From Limnohabitans sp. JirII-31 (lineage in GTDB: Bacteria > Pseudomonadota > Gammaproteobacteria > Burkholderiales > Burkholderiaceae_C), in NCBI RefSeq assembly GCF_002778315.1, contig NZ_NESA01000005.1:1-64000 (forward strand): 64,000 nt of DNA, read 5' to 3'. How positions within the stretch are numbered: position 1 is the stretch's first letter; the number at the start of each line of letters is the position of its first letter. Positions 35,733 through 46,036 of this stretch are shown piece after piece. Made by a program: the position numbers and the translations under genes. The notes beneath the pieces were generated by a model that ran no database searches, had not been told where the DNA came from, and was given only the letters and a program-made list of their open reading frames with translations.

Positions 35733-37319
35733 ATGCTCGACGACACACTCAAAGCCCAACTTCAGCAATACCTCGCATTGCTGCGCCAGCCCATCCGTCT
35801 GATCGCATCCTTGGACGACAGTGAAACCGGCAAAGACATGGCGGAGTTACTCAACACCATCGTAGGCTTGTCTGACAAAGTCACGCTCGACACTTCGGGC
35901 ACAGATGCACGCAAACCTTCATTTGCGGTTGTTCGGGAAGGCGAGACTCAAGGTGTGCGCTTTGCAGGATTGCCCCTAGGCCACGAGTTCACCTCGCTGG
36001 TGTTGGCCCTGTTGTGGACCGGTGGTCACCCGCCCAAAGTAGAACAAGACGTGATTGACGGCATCAAAACGCTCGAGGGTGATTTCAACTTCGAGGTCTA
36101 CATGTCCCTCAGCTGCCACAACTGTCCAGACGTGGTGCAAGCGCTCTCGCTCATGGCCATCGTCAACCCCAAAGTCAAAACCGTGGTGATCGAAGGCGGC
36201 GCGTTCCAGAAAGAAGTGGAAGAACGCCAAATCATGGCTGTCCCCATGGTGTTCTTGAACGGCCAAGTATTTGGCTCAGGCCGCATGGGTGTGGAAGAAA
36301 TTGTGGCCAAGCTCGACACCAATTCAGAAGCCCGTGAAGCCGCCAAGCTCAATGAGAAAGAGCCCTTTGATGTGCTGATCGTGGGCGGTGGCCCAGCCGG
36401 TGCTGCCGCTGCGGTGTATGCGGCGCGCAAAGGCATTCGTGTGGGTGTGGCGGCAGAGCGCTTTGGGGGCCAAGTCAACGACACCATGGCGATTGAAAAC
36501 TACATCTCGGTGTTAGAAACCGACGGCCCCAAAATGGCCGCCGCGATGGAAGCCCAAGTGCGCCACTACGAAGTGGACATCATGAACCTGCAACGCGCCG
36601 CCAAGGTGGTACCTGCCACCACACCTGGCGGATTGACACAGGTGCACATGGCCAACGGTGGCGTGCTGTCTGCACGCAGCGTGATCTTGTCCACCGGCGC
36701 ACGCTGGCGCAATGTCAATGTGCCGGGCGAAGAACAGTACAAAAACAAAGGCGTGGCCTATTGCCCCCACTGCGACGGCCCCTTGTTCAAGGGCAAGCGC
36801 GTGGCGGTGATCGGCGGCGGTAACTCCGGCGTGGAAGCAGCCATCGATTTGGCTGGTCTGGTCGCGCATGTGAGCTTGGTGGAGTTTGCCGACGCCTTGA
36901 AAGCCGATGCGGTGTTGGTCAGCAAGCTCAAGAGCCTGCCCAATGTGAGCATCCACGTGAATGCGCAAACCACCGAGATCACCGGGGACGGCCAAAAAGT
37001 CACGGGCCTGAGCTACAAAGATCGCGCCAACGAAGCGCTGCACCACATCGAACTCGCTGGCGTGTTTGTGCAAATCGGCTTGGTGCCCAACACCGAGTTC
37101 TTGAAGGGCACGATCGAGTTGAGCAAGTTCGGAGAAATCGTGGTGGATGCCAAGTGCCACACCAACCTGCCGGGCGTGTTTGCCGCGGGCGACGTGACCA
37201 CCGTGCCCTACAAGCAAATTGTGATTGCCGCAGGCGAAGGTGCCAAAGCCGCGTTGAGCGCGTTTGATTACCTGATTCGCCAGCCCGTGGTCACGCCCGC
37301 GGCTGCCGTCACGGCTTGA
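35733..37319 (+). CDS. ahpF: Alkyl hydroperoxide reductase subunit F
   Basis: The 528-residue flavoprotein has an N-terminal double-thioredoxin domain with Cys128-HN-Cys131 and a thioredoxin-reductase-like part with [10 protein letters not shown] and the redox pair Cys344-PH-Cys347. It passes electrons from NADH to AhpC. AGGAG lies 8 bp before the ATG at 35733. The longer open frame upstream is not protein-like. It is encoded 182 bp after ahpC. Confidence 0.96.
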   Translation: MLDDTLKAQLQQYLALLRQPIRLIASLDDSETGKDMAELLNTIVGLSDKVTLDTSGTDARKPSFAVVREGETQGVRFAGLPLGHEFTSLVLALLWTGGHPPKVEQDVIDGIKTLEGDFNFEVYMSLSCHNCPDVVQALSLMAIVNPKVKTVVIEGGAFQKEVEERQIMAVPMVFLNGQVFGSGRMGVEEIVAKLDTNSEAREAAKLNEKEPFDVLIVGGGPAGAAAAVYAARKGIRVGVAAERFGGQVNDTMAIENYISVLETDGPKMAAAMEAQVRHYEVDIMNLQRAAKVVPATTPGGLTQVHMANGGVLSARSVILSTGARWRNVNVPGEEQYKNKGVAYCPHCDGPLFKGKRVAVIGGGNSGVEAAIDLAGLVAHVSLVEFADALKADAVLVSKLKSLPNVSIHVNAQTTEITGDGQKVTGLSYKDRANEALHHIELAGVFVQIGLVPNTEFLKGTIELSKFGEIVVDAKCHTNLPGVFAAGDVTTVPYKQIVIAAGEGAKAALSAFDYLIRQPVVTPAAAVTA

Positions 37320-37550
37320 TCATTGCGAGGCAGCCGCCGAAGCAGGGGCTGCCTCTTGCGGCGCGACGGTGCCAGGCACTTTGATTTGCACCGCCTCAGG
37401 CGCCACTTGGTTGTCTAGGCGCTCGGGCTCGCGCACAGGGTTGGGGTCAAGCCCCAAAAAGCCCAGGTAGCCGCCCGTCCACAACGCAAACAACACGTTG
37501 GCCAATACCAACACAACAACTGCATTGCGCCAAAAAGAAGAAGGGTTCAT
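37320..37550 (-). CDS. Small single-pass membrane protein, unknown function
   Basis: The 76-residue product has a hydrophobic segment at about 10-30 (VVVLVLANVLFALWTGGYL) and a Pro/Ala/Glu-rich tail ending ASAAASQ. I do not recognise a named family. It follows birA by 39 bp on the same strand. The topology suggests an inner-membrane anchor with a flexible periplasmic or cytoplasmic tail. Its stop abuts the ahpF stop. Confidence 0.65.
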   Translation of the reverse strand: MNPSSFWRNAVVVLVLANVLFALWTGGYLGFLGLDPNPVREPERLDNQVAPEAVQIKVPGTVAPQEAAPASAAASQ

Positions 37551-37589
37551 GGGGGGCTGTGCCTTAGGTTGAAAGGTGACTGAGGGGGC

Positions 37590-38384
37590 TCACTGAAGCC
37601 GCACACTCACTTCAGCGCTGGTGATGCGTTCGCGCCCTTGTGCCGTGTCCACGCGCAGCGCACCATCCAGGTCTACACCACGTGCCGTGCCCACACGGCC
37701 ATCGCTCAGACGAACAGGCCTATCGTGCAGTGCATCACGGGCGTTGAACAGCGCTTGCAAGGGGGCAAACCCTTCACGCTCAAACGCCAACAAGGTTTTC
37801 AACAAGGGCAAGGCCACTTGCGTCAATGTGCTGGGGGCAGTGGCCTCGGGCCACAACTGTTGCAAACCCAAAGGTGTGGTGGACAGCCCGGGCTCTTGGG
37901 GTGGCGCGATGTTGATGCCTACGCCCACCACGCAGTAACGGGGTTGCTCTGGCGTCGCGTGTGCCGTCAGTGCGGTTTCGATCAGCACACCTGCCAGCTT
38001 GCCCCAACCATCGCTTGTCTGCGCTTGGGCCACCCACAAGTCGTTGGGCCACTTCAGGCGCACACCCAGCGCACCCTCAGGGTCAAGGCTTTGCGCCAAA
38101 CACAAACCCACCGCCAGCGACAAACCCGACCAGTCGCGAGGCATCAGGGGCAAGCCCAAAGAGAAAGTGAGCGCCTCGCCCGCCTGGCCATGCCAAGGGC
38201 GCCCCAAGCGACCCCGTCCCGCCGTTTGTGCCTCGGCCACCAACAGCACGGGATCGTTCTGGCCCGCACGCGCACGGCGCATCAGCTCGGTGTTGGTGGA
38301 ATCGATCTGGGGCAGCACCTCCACCGTCAAGCCAGGTTGCCAAGCCACCAAGGCTTGCCACAGGTCTTCAGCGGGCCAGATCAT
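37590..38384 (-). CDS. birA: Biotin--[acetyl-CoA-carboxylase] ligase, class I
   Basis: The 264-residue product has the biotin-binding motifs AGRGRLGRPWHGQAG and VRLKWPNDLWV and the GVGINI turn. It activates biotin with ATP and attaches it to the carrier protein. It lacks the N-terminal helix-turn-helix of E. coli BirA, so it should not repress biotin genes directly. It lies 3 bp after the SET-domain gene. Confidence 0.94.
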   Translation of the reverse strand: MIWPAEDLWQALVAWQPGLTVEVLPQIDSTNTELMRRARAGQNDPVLLVAEAQTAGRGRLGRPWHGQAGEALTFSLGLPLMPRDWSGLSLAVGLCLAQSLDPEGALGVRLKWPNDLWVAQAQTSDGWGKLAGVLIETALTAHATPEQPRYCVVGVGINIAPPQEPGLSTTPLGLQQLWPEATAPSTLTQVALPLLKTLLAFEREGFAPLQALFNARDALHDRPVRLSDGRVGTARGVDLDGALRVDTAQGRERITSAEVSVRLQ

Positions 38385-38387
38385 GGG

Positions 38388-38924
38388 TCAATGCTTTTTG
38401 TCGGCCTGCTTGGCTTTTTTCTGGGCACGGCGCTCGCGCTTGTTGGGCTGGCTTGATGCCAACAAGGTGCCACGGCATTTCTTGGCACCACACCAGCAGG
38501 GGTATTCGGCCTTGAGCTTGTCGGTCAGTGGCGCGTCAATCACCAAGCCGTAGTCGTAGTTCAGCTCTTCACCGGCGGCGATGTTGCGCAAGGCCTTGAT
38601 GAACACGCGCCCCTCCACCTCGTCAGGCTCGCAATTGGGCTTGCACGAGTGGTTGATCCAGCGCGAGGAGTTGCCGCCGTACAAGGCGTCAATCACATGC
38701 TTGTCGTCGAGGTGAAAGTAGAAGGTGTGGTTCGGGTCTTTGGGGTCATGCGGGTGGCGACGCAAAGCCTCTTTCCAGGTGATGATCTCGCCCACATACT
38801 CAATGATGGTTTCGCCTTCGGCGATGTCGGTCAGGGCAAACACCCCTTTGCCGTGCACGCCGGAACGTCGGGTTTGAATGCGGCGGCCGGTGACGGGAGC
38901 GGGGGTATTTTTGGACACGGTCAA
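38388..38924 (-). CDS. SET-domain protein lysine methyltransferase with post-SET cysteines
   Basis: The 178-residue product has the core SET motifs GKGVFALTDIAEGETIIEY, NHSCKPNCE (91-99) with the pseudoknot, and NYDY (122-125) with the catalytic Tyr. The Cys cluster CWCGAKKC (143-150) matches a post-SET zinc site together with Cys94. It ends in a lysine-rich tail (KRERRAQKKAKQADKK). SET enzymes use S-adenosylmethionine to methylate lysines in proteins. The bacterial target is unknown, and DNA-binding or ribosomal proteins are possible. It lies upstream of birA and is divergent from topB. Confidence 0.92.
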   Translation of the reverse strand: MTVSKNTPAPVTGRRIQTRRSGVHGKGVFALTDIAEGETIIEYVGEIITWKEALRRHPHDPKDPNHTFYFHLDDKHVIDALYGGNSSRWINHSCKPNCEPDEVEGRVFIKALRNIAAGEELNYDYGLVIDAPLTDKLKAEYPCWCGAKKCRGTLLASSQPNKRERRAQKKAKQADKKH

Positions 38925-38940
38925 AACTCTGTTAACTTAA

Positions 38941-38991
38941 ATACGTACGCACACATGTGCGCACAGGCGCGTGTGCATGCGCGCACGCGCG
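38941..38991. other. 51-bp alternating purine-pyrimidine tract, potential Z-DNA
   Basis: Every odd position is a purine and every even one a pyrimidine across 38941-38991, except for one G at 38966 that keeps the phase. Most steps are CG or CA, the best Z-DNA formers. The tract fills the gap between the SET-domain gene and topB, ending 43 bp before the topB start. Confidence 0.8.
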
Positions 38992-39034
38992 AGAAGCGCA
39001 AATTGTAGTGGTGAGTTTTCTAAGGACCTTTGAA

Positions 39035-41977
39035 ATGAGCAAAACCCTCGTGATCGCCGAAAAACCTTCGGTCGCGCAAGACATCGTGCGCGCACTCACG
39101 CCTGTGGCGGGGAAGTTCGAAAAGCACGACGATCACTTTGAAAGCGACACCTATGTGGTGTCCAGCGCTGTGGGCCACTTGGTCGAAATCCAAGCGCCCG
39201 AAGAGTTTGACGTCAAGCGCGGCAAATGGAGCTTTGCCCACCTGCCTGTCATTCCACCCTACTTTGATTTAAAGCCGGTCGAGAAAACCAAAAGCCGCTT
39301 GAACGCGGTGGTCAAGTTAGCCAAACGCAAAGACGTGACCGCCTTGATCAACGCCTGTGACGCGGGCCGTGAAGGCGAATTGATCTTTCGCTTGATCGAG
39401 CAATACGCCGGTGGCAAAAAGCCGCTGGACAAACCCGTCAAACGCTTGTGGTTGCAATCGATGACACCACAAGCCATTCGCGATGGCTTTGACTCACTGC
39501 GCTCTGAAAAACAAATGCAAGGTCTGGCCGACGCTGCGCGCAGCCGCTCGGAGGCAGACTGGCTGGTGGGCATCAACGGTACCCGTGCCCTGACCGCGTT
39601 CAACTCGCGCGAAGGCGGCTTCTTCTTGACCACGGTAGGCCGCGTGCAGACGCCCACGCTGAGCGTGGTGGTGGAGCGTGAAGAACAAATTCGCAAGTTT
39701 GTCAGCCGTGACTATTGGGAAATTCACGGCAGCTTTCAGGTGGCTGCTGGCAGCTATCCTGGCAAATGGTTCAACCCCGAACACAAAAAAGACGCCGACG
39801 ACGCCGAGAAAAAGCACGACCGTGTGTGGAGCGAAGCCGAAGCCTTGGCGATTGCCGATGCCGTGCGCCACCAGCAAGCCACGGTCACCGAAGAGAGCAA
39901 ACCCACCACCAAGGCCAGCCCCGGCTTGTTTGACTTGACCTCGCTGCAACGCGAGGCCAACGGCCGCTTTGGCTTCTCCGCCAAAACCACGCTGGCACTG
40001 GCGCAAAGCCTGTACGAACGCCACAAGGCCTTGACCTACCCGAGGACCGATTCACGCCACCTGCCTGAAGACTATGTGCCAGTGGTGAAACAAACCTTTG
40101 AGATGCTGGCCGACAGCGGCATGAAACACCTGGAGCCACACGCCTTGGTGGCCTTGAACAACAACTACGTGCGCAAACTGCCACGGGTGTTTGACAACAA
40201 AAAGGTCAGCGACCACTTTGCCATCATCCCCACCTTGCAAGCCCCCAGCGGCCTGTCTGAAGCCGAACAAAAACTCTACGACATGGTGGTGCGCCGCTTC
40301 ATGGCGGTGTTCTTCCCCAGCGCCGAGTACATGGTGACCACACGCATCAGCACGGTCAAAGCCGCCGGCATGGACCACCACTTCCGCACCGAAGGCAAGG
40401 TCTTGGTCAACGCCGGTTGGATGGCGGTGTACGGCAAAGACGCCGCACAAGAAGCCTCGGACAACGAAGAAGACGGCAAAACCCTGGTGGCCTTGGCCGC
40501 AGGCGAGTCGGCCAAGAACGAGCAAGCAGACGCCAAAGGCCTCAAGACCCGCCCACCGGCGCGCTACAGCGAAGCCACCTTGTTGGGCGCCATGGAAGGC
40601 GCGGGCAAGCTGGTGGAGGACGACGAATTCCGCGAAGCCATGCAAGAAAAAGGCTTGGGCACACCCGCCACGCGCGCGGCCATCATCGAAGGCTTGATCA
40701 ACGAGAAATACCTGATCCGTGATGGCCGAGAAATGATTCCGACCGCCAAGGCCTTCCAGCTGTTCACCCTGCTGCGTGGTTTGGGCGTGGAAGAGCTCTC
40801 CAAGCCCGAGTTGACCGGCGGCTGGGAACACAAACTGGCGCTGATGGAACACGGCGAACTCAGCCGCGAAGCCTTCATGCGCGAGATTGCGGCCATGACC
40901 GAGCACATCGTCAAAAAAGCCAAAGAGTTCGACCGTGACACCATCCCGGGTGACTACGCCACCTTGCAAACTCCCTGCCCCAAGTGCGGCGGTGTGGTGA
41001 AAGAAAACTACCGCCGCTATGGTTGCGTGGGCAAAGACGGCGCTTCGGAAGGCTGCGGCTTTTCGATCAGCAAAATTCCAGGCGGCCGCACCTTTGAAGC
41101 CGCCGAGGTGGAGCAGTTCATCCGCGACAAAAAGATTGGCCCACTGGACGGTTTCCGCTCCAAAGCAGGTTGGCCGTTCACGGCAGAAATTGCGCTCAAG
41201 TACAGCGAAGAAGACCAGAACTGGAAACTCGAATTCGACTTTGGCGACGACAAGAACGCCGAGTCTGGCGAGATCGTGGAGTTTGGTGACAGCGAGACCT
41301 TAGGCAACTGCCCCAAGTGCAGCAGCCCTGTCTATGAACACGGCAGCAACTATGTGTGCAGCAAGGCCGTGCCCACGCATGCACAAGCCACACCGAGCTG
41401 CGACTTCAAGAGCGGCAAGATCATCTTGCAGCAACCCGTGGCGCGCGAGCAAATGACCAAGCTGCTGAGTGAAGGCAAAACCGACTTGCTCGACAAGTTT
41501 GTCTCGATGCGCACACGCCGCGCCTTCAAGGCCTTTTTGCAGTGGGACCCCGAAGCTGGCAAGGTGAACTTCGCCTTCGAACCGCGCACCAGCAAATACC
41601 CGGCGCGTGGCGGTAAAACGCCCACCACCAACGCCTTGATCAAAGCCGCTGGCAAGAAAGCCCCCGCCAAAACCACCAAGGGTGCCAAGGCAATCAAGGC
41701 CGACAAAGTGGCCAAACCCAAAGCGCCGCGCAAAGTGACCGCCGGCTTTTTGCCCAACGCTGCATTGGCCGCCGTGATTGGCACAGAGGCCGTGGCACGC
41801 ACCGAGGTGATCAAGAAACTGTGGGACTACATCAAGGCCAACGGCATGCAAGACGCCACCAACAAACGCGCGATCAACGCAGACGCCAAACTCAAAGAAG
41901 TGTTTGGCAAAGACCAAGTCACCATGTTTGAACTGGCGGGCATCGTGGGCAAGCACCTGCGTCCCGTGGGCGAATAA
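39035..41977 (+). CDS. topB: DNA topoisomerase III with a C-terminal SWIB domain
   Basis: The 980-residue product has a TOPRIM domain ([30 protein letters not shown]), the active-site Tyr in [11 protein letters not shown] and two or more C-terminal zinc-finger-like Cys clusters ([17 protein letters not shown]). A Lys/Ala-rich linker is followed by a SWIB/MDM2-like domain at about 900-980 ([14 protein letters not shown] to [12 protein letters not shown]). Type IA enzymes pass single strands to relax or decatenate DNA. AGGA lies 9 bp before the ATG at 39035. The SWIB addition is known in some chlamydial and betaproteobacterial topoisomerases. Confidence 0.93.
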   Translation: MSKTLVIAEKPSVAQDIVRALTPVAGKFEKHDDHFESDTYVVSSAVGHLVEIQAPEEFDVKRGKWSFAHLPVIPPYFDLKPVEKTKSRLNAVVKLAKRKDVTALINACDAGREGELIFRLIEQYAGGKKPLDKPVKRLWLQSMTPQAIRDGFDSLRSEKQMQGLADAARSRSEADWLVGINGTRALTAFNSREGGFFLTTVGRVQTPTLSVVVEREEQIRKFVSRDYWEIHGSFQVAAGSYPGKWFNPEHKKDADDAEKKHDRVWSEAEALAIADAVRHQQATVTEESKPTTKASPGLFDLTSLQREANGRFGFSAKTTLALAQSLYERHKALTYPRTDSRHLPEDYVPVVKQTFEMLADSGMKHLEPHALVALNNNYVRKLPRVFDNKKVSDHFAIIPTLQAPSGLSEAEQKLYDMVVRRFMAVFFPSAEYMVTTRISTVKAAGMDHHFRTEGKVLVNAGWMAVYGKDAAQEASDNEEDGKTLVALAAGESAKNEQADAKGLKTRPPARYSEATLLGAMEGAGKLVEDDEFREAMQEKGLGTPATRAAIIEGLINEKYLIRDGREMIPTAKAFQLFTLLRGLGVEELSKPELTGGWEHKLALMEHGELSREAFMREIAAMTEHIVKKAKEFDRDTIPGDYATLQTPCPKCGGVVKENYRRYGCVGKDGASEGCGFSISKIPGGRTFEAAEVEQFIRDKKIGPLDGFRSKAGWPFTAEIALKYSEEDQNWKLEFDFGDDKNAESGEIVEFGDSETLGNCPKCSSPVYEHGSNYVCSKAVPTHAQATPSCDFKSGKIILQQPVAREQMTKLLSEGKTDLLDKFVSMRTRRAFKAFLQWDPEAGKVNFAFEPRTSKYPARGGKTPTTNALIKAAGKKAPAKTTKGAKAIKADKVAKPKAPRKVTAGFLPNAALAAVIGTEAVARTEVIKKLWDYIKANGMQDATNKRAINADAKLKEVFGKDQVTMFELAGIVGKHLRPVGE

Positions 41978-42003
41978 GGGTTGAGTCAACGAGTCTGAAC
42001 GCA

Positions 42004-43182
42004 ATGTCCACCAAGACCCACGCCCCCCTGATCGCCACGCCGCAAAGCATGCACTTTGCCGCGCCACTGGGGCTGCAAAGCGGCGCCAGCTTGCGCGACT
42101 ACACGCTGGCTTATGAAACCTATGGCACGCTCAACGCTGACAAGTCGAATGCAGTGCTGGTGTGCCACGCCTTGAATGCCTCACACCATGTGGCAGGCGT
42201 GTACGAGAACCAAGTCCACAGCGAAGGCTGGTGGGACAACATGATTGGCCCTGGCAAGCCCGTGGACACCGAGCGCTTCTTTGTGATTGGCGTCAACAAC
42301 CTGGGCTCTTGCTTTGGCTCGACCGGCCCCATGCACACCCACCCCGACACCGGACAGGTGTACGGCGCCGACTTTCCTGTGGTGACAGTGGAAGACTGGG
42401 TCAACGCCCAAGCCTTGCTGTTGGATGCATTGGGCATCAGCCAACTGGCCGCCGTGATGGGTGGCAGCTTGGGCGGCATGCAAGCGCTGAGCTGGACGCT
42501 GCAACACCCCGAGCGGGTACGTCACGCCGTGGTGGTGGCCAGTGCACCCAATTTAACGGCAGAAAACATCGCCTTCAACGAGGTGGCGCGACGCGCCATC
42601 GTGACCGACCCAGACTTTCATGGCGGGCATTTTTACCAGCACGGCGTGGTGCCCAAACGAGGCTTGCGCATTGCACGCATGGTGGGGCACATCACCTACC
42701 TGAGCGACGATGTGATGAACGAAAAGTTTGGCCGAGAGCTGCGAAATGCTTTGGCAGGCAGCGCCACCGGCTACCGTTACTCCACACAAGACGTAGAGTT
42801 TCAAATTGAAAGCTACCTGCGCTACCAAGGCGACAAGTTCAGCGAGTACTTTGACGCCAACACCTACTTGCTGATCACGCGCGCGCTCGACTACTTTGAC
42901 CCCGCACGCAGCTACGGCGGTGATTTGTCGGCCGCCTTTGCCCGCACCGCCGCCAAATTTTTGCTGGTGAGTTTCACCACCGACTGGCGCTTCTCGCCCG
43001 CACGCAGCCGCGAGATGGTGCGTGCCCTGCTCGACAACCAACGCGATGTGAGTTACGCCGAGATTGACGCGCCCCATGGCCACGATGCGTTTTTGCTGGA
43101 CGATGCCCGCTACATGAACGTGGTGCGTTCTTACTTTGACCGCATCGCCCAAGAGACCGTGCACGCTGGAGGTGCCGCATGA
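42004..43182 (+). CDS. metX: Homoserine O-acyltransferase
   Basis: The 392-residue alpha/beta hydrolase has the nucleophile elbow GGSLGGMQ and the catalytic His near HGHDAFLLD. It acylates homoserine as the first step of methionine synthesis. In many proteobacteria this MetX subgroup uses succinyl-CoA, so the acyl donor is uncertain. It overlaps metW by 4 bp (ATGA). Confidence 0.94.
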   Translation: MSTKTHAPLIATPQSMHFAAPLGLQSGASLRDYTLAYETYGTLNADKSNAVLVCHALNASHHVAGVYENQVHSEGWWDNMIGPGKPVDTERFFVIGVNNLGSCFGSTGPMHTHPDTGQVYGADFPVVTVEDWVNAQALLLDALGISQLAAVMGGSLGGMQALSWTLQHPERVRHAVVVASAPNLTAENIAFNEVARRAIVTDPDFHGGHFYQHGVVPKRGLRIARMVGHITYLSDDVMNEKFGRELRNALAGSATGYRYSTQDVEFQIESYLRYQGDKFSEYFDANTYLLITRALDYFDPARSYGGDLSAAFARTAAKFLLVSFTTDWRFSPARSREMVRALLDNQRDVSYAEIDAPHGHDAFLLDDARYMNVVRSYFDRIAQETVHAGGAA

Positions 43183-43772
43183 CGCACGACACCCAACTAC
43201 TCACCTTGCAAGCGATTGCTGCGTTGGTGCCCCATGGCAGCCGGGTGCTCGACCTGGGCTGCGGCGACGGCGCTTTGCTGGCGCATTTGCAGCAACACCG
43301 GGGATGCACCGGCTATGGGGTCGAACTCAACGACACCAATGTGCACGCCTGCGTACAACGCGGCGTGAATGTGTTGCAACTCAACCTCGACCAAGGCCTG
43401 AGCTTGTTTGGCGACCAGTCGTTTGATGTGGTGCTGCAAATCGACACCTTGCAGCACCTGCGCAACGCCGAAACCATGCTGCGCGAAACCGCACGTGTGG
43501 GCCGTTTAGGCATCGTGTCCTTTCCCAACTTTGCGCACTGGCCCAACCGCTTGAGCGTGTTGCAGGGCCGCATGCCCGTGACCAAGCGTCTGCCCTACCA
43601 GTGGTACGACACACCCAATATCCGCGTGGGTACGTTTGCCGACTTTGAGGTGCTGGCCACCAAAAACGGCTTGCACCTGCTGGACGCGTTTGGTCTGCAG
43701 AACGGCGCGCGCGTGGCGGTGTGGCCCAACTTGCGAGCGGGCACCGCCGTGTTCAAGTTTCAGCGGGGGTGA
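43179..43772 (+). CDS. metW: Methionine biosynthesis protein MetW
   Basis: The 197-residue product has the Rossmann methyltransferase motif [15 protein letters not shown] and the MetW-specific [19 protein letters not shown]. MetW supports the activity of MetX in bacteria that have this pair, and direct methyl transfer is not established. Translational coupling to metX fits a joint function. Confidence 0.94.
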   Translation: MTHDTQLLTLQAIAALVPHGSRVLDLGCGDGALLAHLQQHRGCTGYGVELNDTNVHACVQRGVNVLQLNLDQGLSLFGDQSFDVVLQIDTLQHLRNAETMLRETARVGRLGIVSFPNFAHWPNRLSVLQGRMPVTKRLPYQWYDTPNIRVGTFADFEVLATKNGLHLLDAFGLQNGARVAVWPNLRAGTAVFKFQRG

Positions 43773-43831
43773 CGCGCACGCGTTCACCACACCGGTTTGT
43801 TGATGCGTGTTGCCACGCGAGGAGTGTTTGT

Positions 43832-45301
43832 ATGAATGCCCGAGTTCCCAACGCCGCGCTCAATAGCGCACAAGTGTTGCAATCCGTCACCCAAGCCTGG
43901 GACCGCGACATCGTGTCCCAGCTCAGCGACTACATCGCCATTCCCGCCAAGTCACCCGCGTTTGATGCCGAGTGGGCACAACACGGTCACATCGACACCG
44001 TGGTGCAACGTGCCGCAGATTGGGTACTGACACAACAGGTGGCAGGCCTGACGCTGGAGATCGTGCGCTTGCCTGGCCGCACGCCGGTGCTGTTCTTTGA
44101 GGTGGCGGCCACGCGCGCCAGCCACAGCCAAAGCGAAACCGTGCTGATGTATGGCCACTTGGACAAACAACCCGAGTTCAGCGGTTGGCGCTCCGACCTG
44201 GGCCCTTGGACGCCCAAGTACGAAGACGGCAAGCTCTACGGTCGCGGTGGTGCCGACGATGGCTACGCGGTGTACGCCAGCATCGCCGCCATCCAAGCGC
44301 TCAAGGCTCAAGGCGCCACCCACCCGCGCATCGTGGGCCTGATTGAAACCTGCGAAGAAAGCGGCTCAGCCGACTTGCTGCCCTATGTGGACGCACTGCG
44401 CACGCGGATGGGCAATGTCGGCTTGGTGATGTGCCTTGACAGTGGCGCGGGCAACTACGACCAGCTGTGGCTCACCACCAGCTTGCGCGGCATGGCCAGT
44501 GGCGTGTTGAAAGTGGAGGTGCTGAGCGAAGGCGTGCACTCGGGCGACGCGTCGGGCGTGGTGCCGTCGAGTTTTCGCATCATGCGTCAGGTGCTGGACC
44601 GGTTAGAAGACAGCGCCACCGGGCGTTTGCTGCCCGCCAGCTTTCATGTGGAGGTGCCGCCCGAGCGCTTGGCCCAAGCACGCGCCACGGCCGCGCTGCT
44701 GGGCGACGAGCTGTACCAACGCTTCCCCTGGGCCCACCACGACTGTGGCGGTGCCACGCTGGTCACCCTGCCCATGACCCAAGACCCGCTGCAAGCGCTG
44801 TTGCAACGCACCTGGGTACCCACCCTGAGCGTGACCGGCGCCGAAGGCTTGCCCGCCTTCAAAGACGCGGGCAATGTGCTGCGCCCATCCACCGCCTTCA
44901 AGCTCAGCCTGCGTTTGCCGCCACTGGTGGATGCTGGGCAAGCGGTGCAAGAACTCAAAGCCCTGCTGGAAGACAACGCGCCCTACCAAGCGCGCGTGAC
45001 CTTCCACGCCGAAGGCTCAGCCAACGGCTGGAATGCGCCTGACACAGCCTCTTGGTTTGAGCAGGCCTTGAACACGGCCAGCCAAGCGCACTTCGGCGCA
45101 CCCTGTGGCTACATCGGCCAAGGCGGCACGATCCCGCTGATGAACATGCTCAGCCGCGGTTTCCCCAAGGCGCAAATGATGGTGTGCGGCGTGCTGGGCC
45201 CCAAGAGCAACGCCCACGGGCCGAATGAGTTTTTGCATGTGCCCTACGCCAAGAAGCTCACCGCCGCGGTGGCGCAGGTGATGGCGGCTATGCCAGCGTG
45301 A
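43832..45301 (+). CDS. M20-family metallopeptidase (dipeptidase type)
   Basis: The 489-residue product has the zinc-site motifs MYGHLDKQPE, YGRGGADDGYA and ETCEESGS and a lid domain (SEGVHSGDASG). M20 enzymes of this group cut dipeptides or N-acylated amino acids. GAGGAG precedes the ATG at 43832, which I chose over an upstream start lying within metW. Its last 14 bp overlap rsmE, convergent. Confidence 0.9.
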   Translation: MNARVPNAALNSAQVLQSVTQAWDRDIVSQLSDYIAIPAKSPAFDAEWAQHGHIDTVVQRAADWVLTQQVAGLTLEIVRLPGRTPVLFFEVAATRASHSQSETVLMYGHLDKQPEFSGWRSDLGPWTPKYEDGKLYGRGGADDGYAVYASIAAIQALKAQGATHPRIVGLIETCEESGSADLLPYVDALRTRMGNVGLVMCLDSGAGNYDQLWLTTSLRGMASGVLKVEVLSEGVHSGDASGVVPSSFRIMRQVLDRLEDSATGRLLPASFHVEVPPERLAQARATAALLGDELYQRFPWAHHDCGGATLVTLPMTQDPLQALLQRTWVPTLSVTGAEGLPAFKDAGNVLRPSTAFKLSLRLPPLVDAGQAVQELKALLEDNAPYQARVTFHAEGSANGWNAPDTASWFEQALNTASQAHFGAPCGYIGQGGTIPLMNMLSRGFPKAQMMVCGVLGPKSNAHGPNEFLHVPYAKKLTAAVAQVMAAMPA

Positions 45302-46034
45302 GCCGCGCCAACGCCCCCAAGGCTGCCGTCTCGGCGCGCAACACGCGACCTCCCAAGCTCAAAGCCACAAAGCCCTGAGCGCGGGCGGCGGCGTCTTCGG
45401 CGTCGCTCAAGCCCCCTTCAGGGCCATTGAGCAGCACCCAGGTGAGGCTTTCGTCTGCCACGCTGTGCTGCGCCAGCAAGGCACCCAAAGGCTGGCTGCT
45501 GGGGTGCAAAGACAAGACCGCATGCACCTGTGGTCCCTGCGGTGGCGTCTTGGCAAGGCGGGCTAACCACGCGTCCAAGCGCTCAGGCGCGTCGATCAGC
45601 GGCAGGCGGTTGCGCCCACATTGCTCACACGCGCTGGCCGCCACGGCTTGCCAATGCGCGAGTTTTTTGTCGGCACGCTCACCCGTCAAGCGCACGACGC
45701 TGCGTTCGGTCATCACGGGGGTGATGCGGGTCACGCCCAGCTCGGTGGCTTTTTCAACCAACCAGTCCATGCGTTCGTTGGCGGGCATGCCGACCACCAG
45801 ATGGACACGCCGCGTGGCTTCACATTCGGTGGCATGGTGTTCGCCCACACGCACGCGCACATCGCTGCGACCCATGTGTTCCACCTCGGCGGCAAACTCA
45901 CCCCCTTCGCCATTGAACAAGGTCAAGGCGTGTCCGGGTTGCATGCGCAGCACCTGCACATGGCGTGCGGCGGTGGGAGGTAAATCGAGGGTGGTGCCGC
46001 TGGCCAGCGGCATGGGGCAATGAAAGCGCGCCAT
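45288..46034 (-). CDS. rsmE: 16S rRNA m3U1498 methyltransferase
   Basis: The 248-residue product has an N-terminal PUA-like part and a SPOUT methyltransferase with ERMDWLVEKATELGVTRITP and the knot LLNGPEGGLSDAE. It methylates U1498 in the decoding region of 16S rRNA. I use the ATG at 46034, since the longer open frame runs into the next gene. The kinase gene lies 2 bp upstream. Confidence 0.93.
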   Translation of the reverse strand: MARFHCPMPLASGTTLDLPPTAARHVQVLRMQPGHALTLFNGEGGEFAAEVEHMGRSDVRVRVGEHHATECEATRRVHLVVGMPANERMDWLVEKATELGVTRITPVMTERSVVRLTGERADKKLAHWQAVAASACEQCGRNRLPLIDAPERLDAWLARLAKTPPQGPQVHAVLSLHPSSQPLGALLAQHSVADESLTWVLLNGPEGGLSDAEDAAARAQGFVALSLGGRVLRAETAALGALARLTLA

Positions 46035-46036
46035 GC

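Noticed and set aside
40052..40969. Minus-strand open frame of 305 codons opposite topB
   Set aside because: It lies antisense to conserved topoisomerase sequence, with a low-complexity Gly/His/Phe-rich product.
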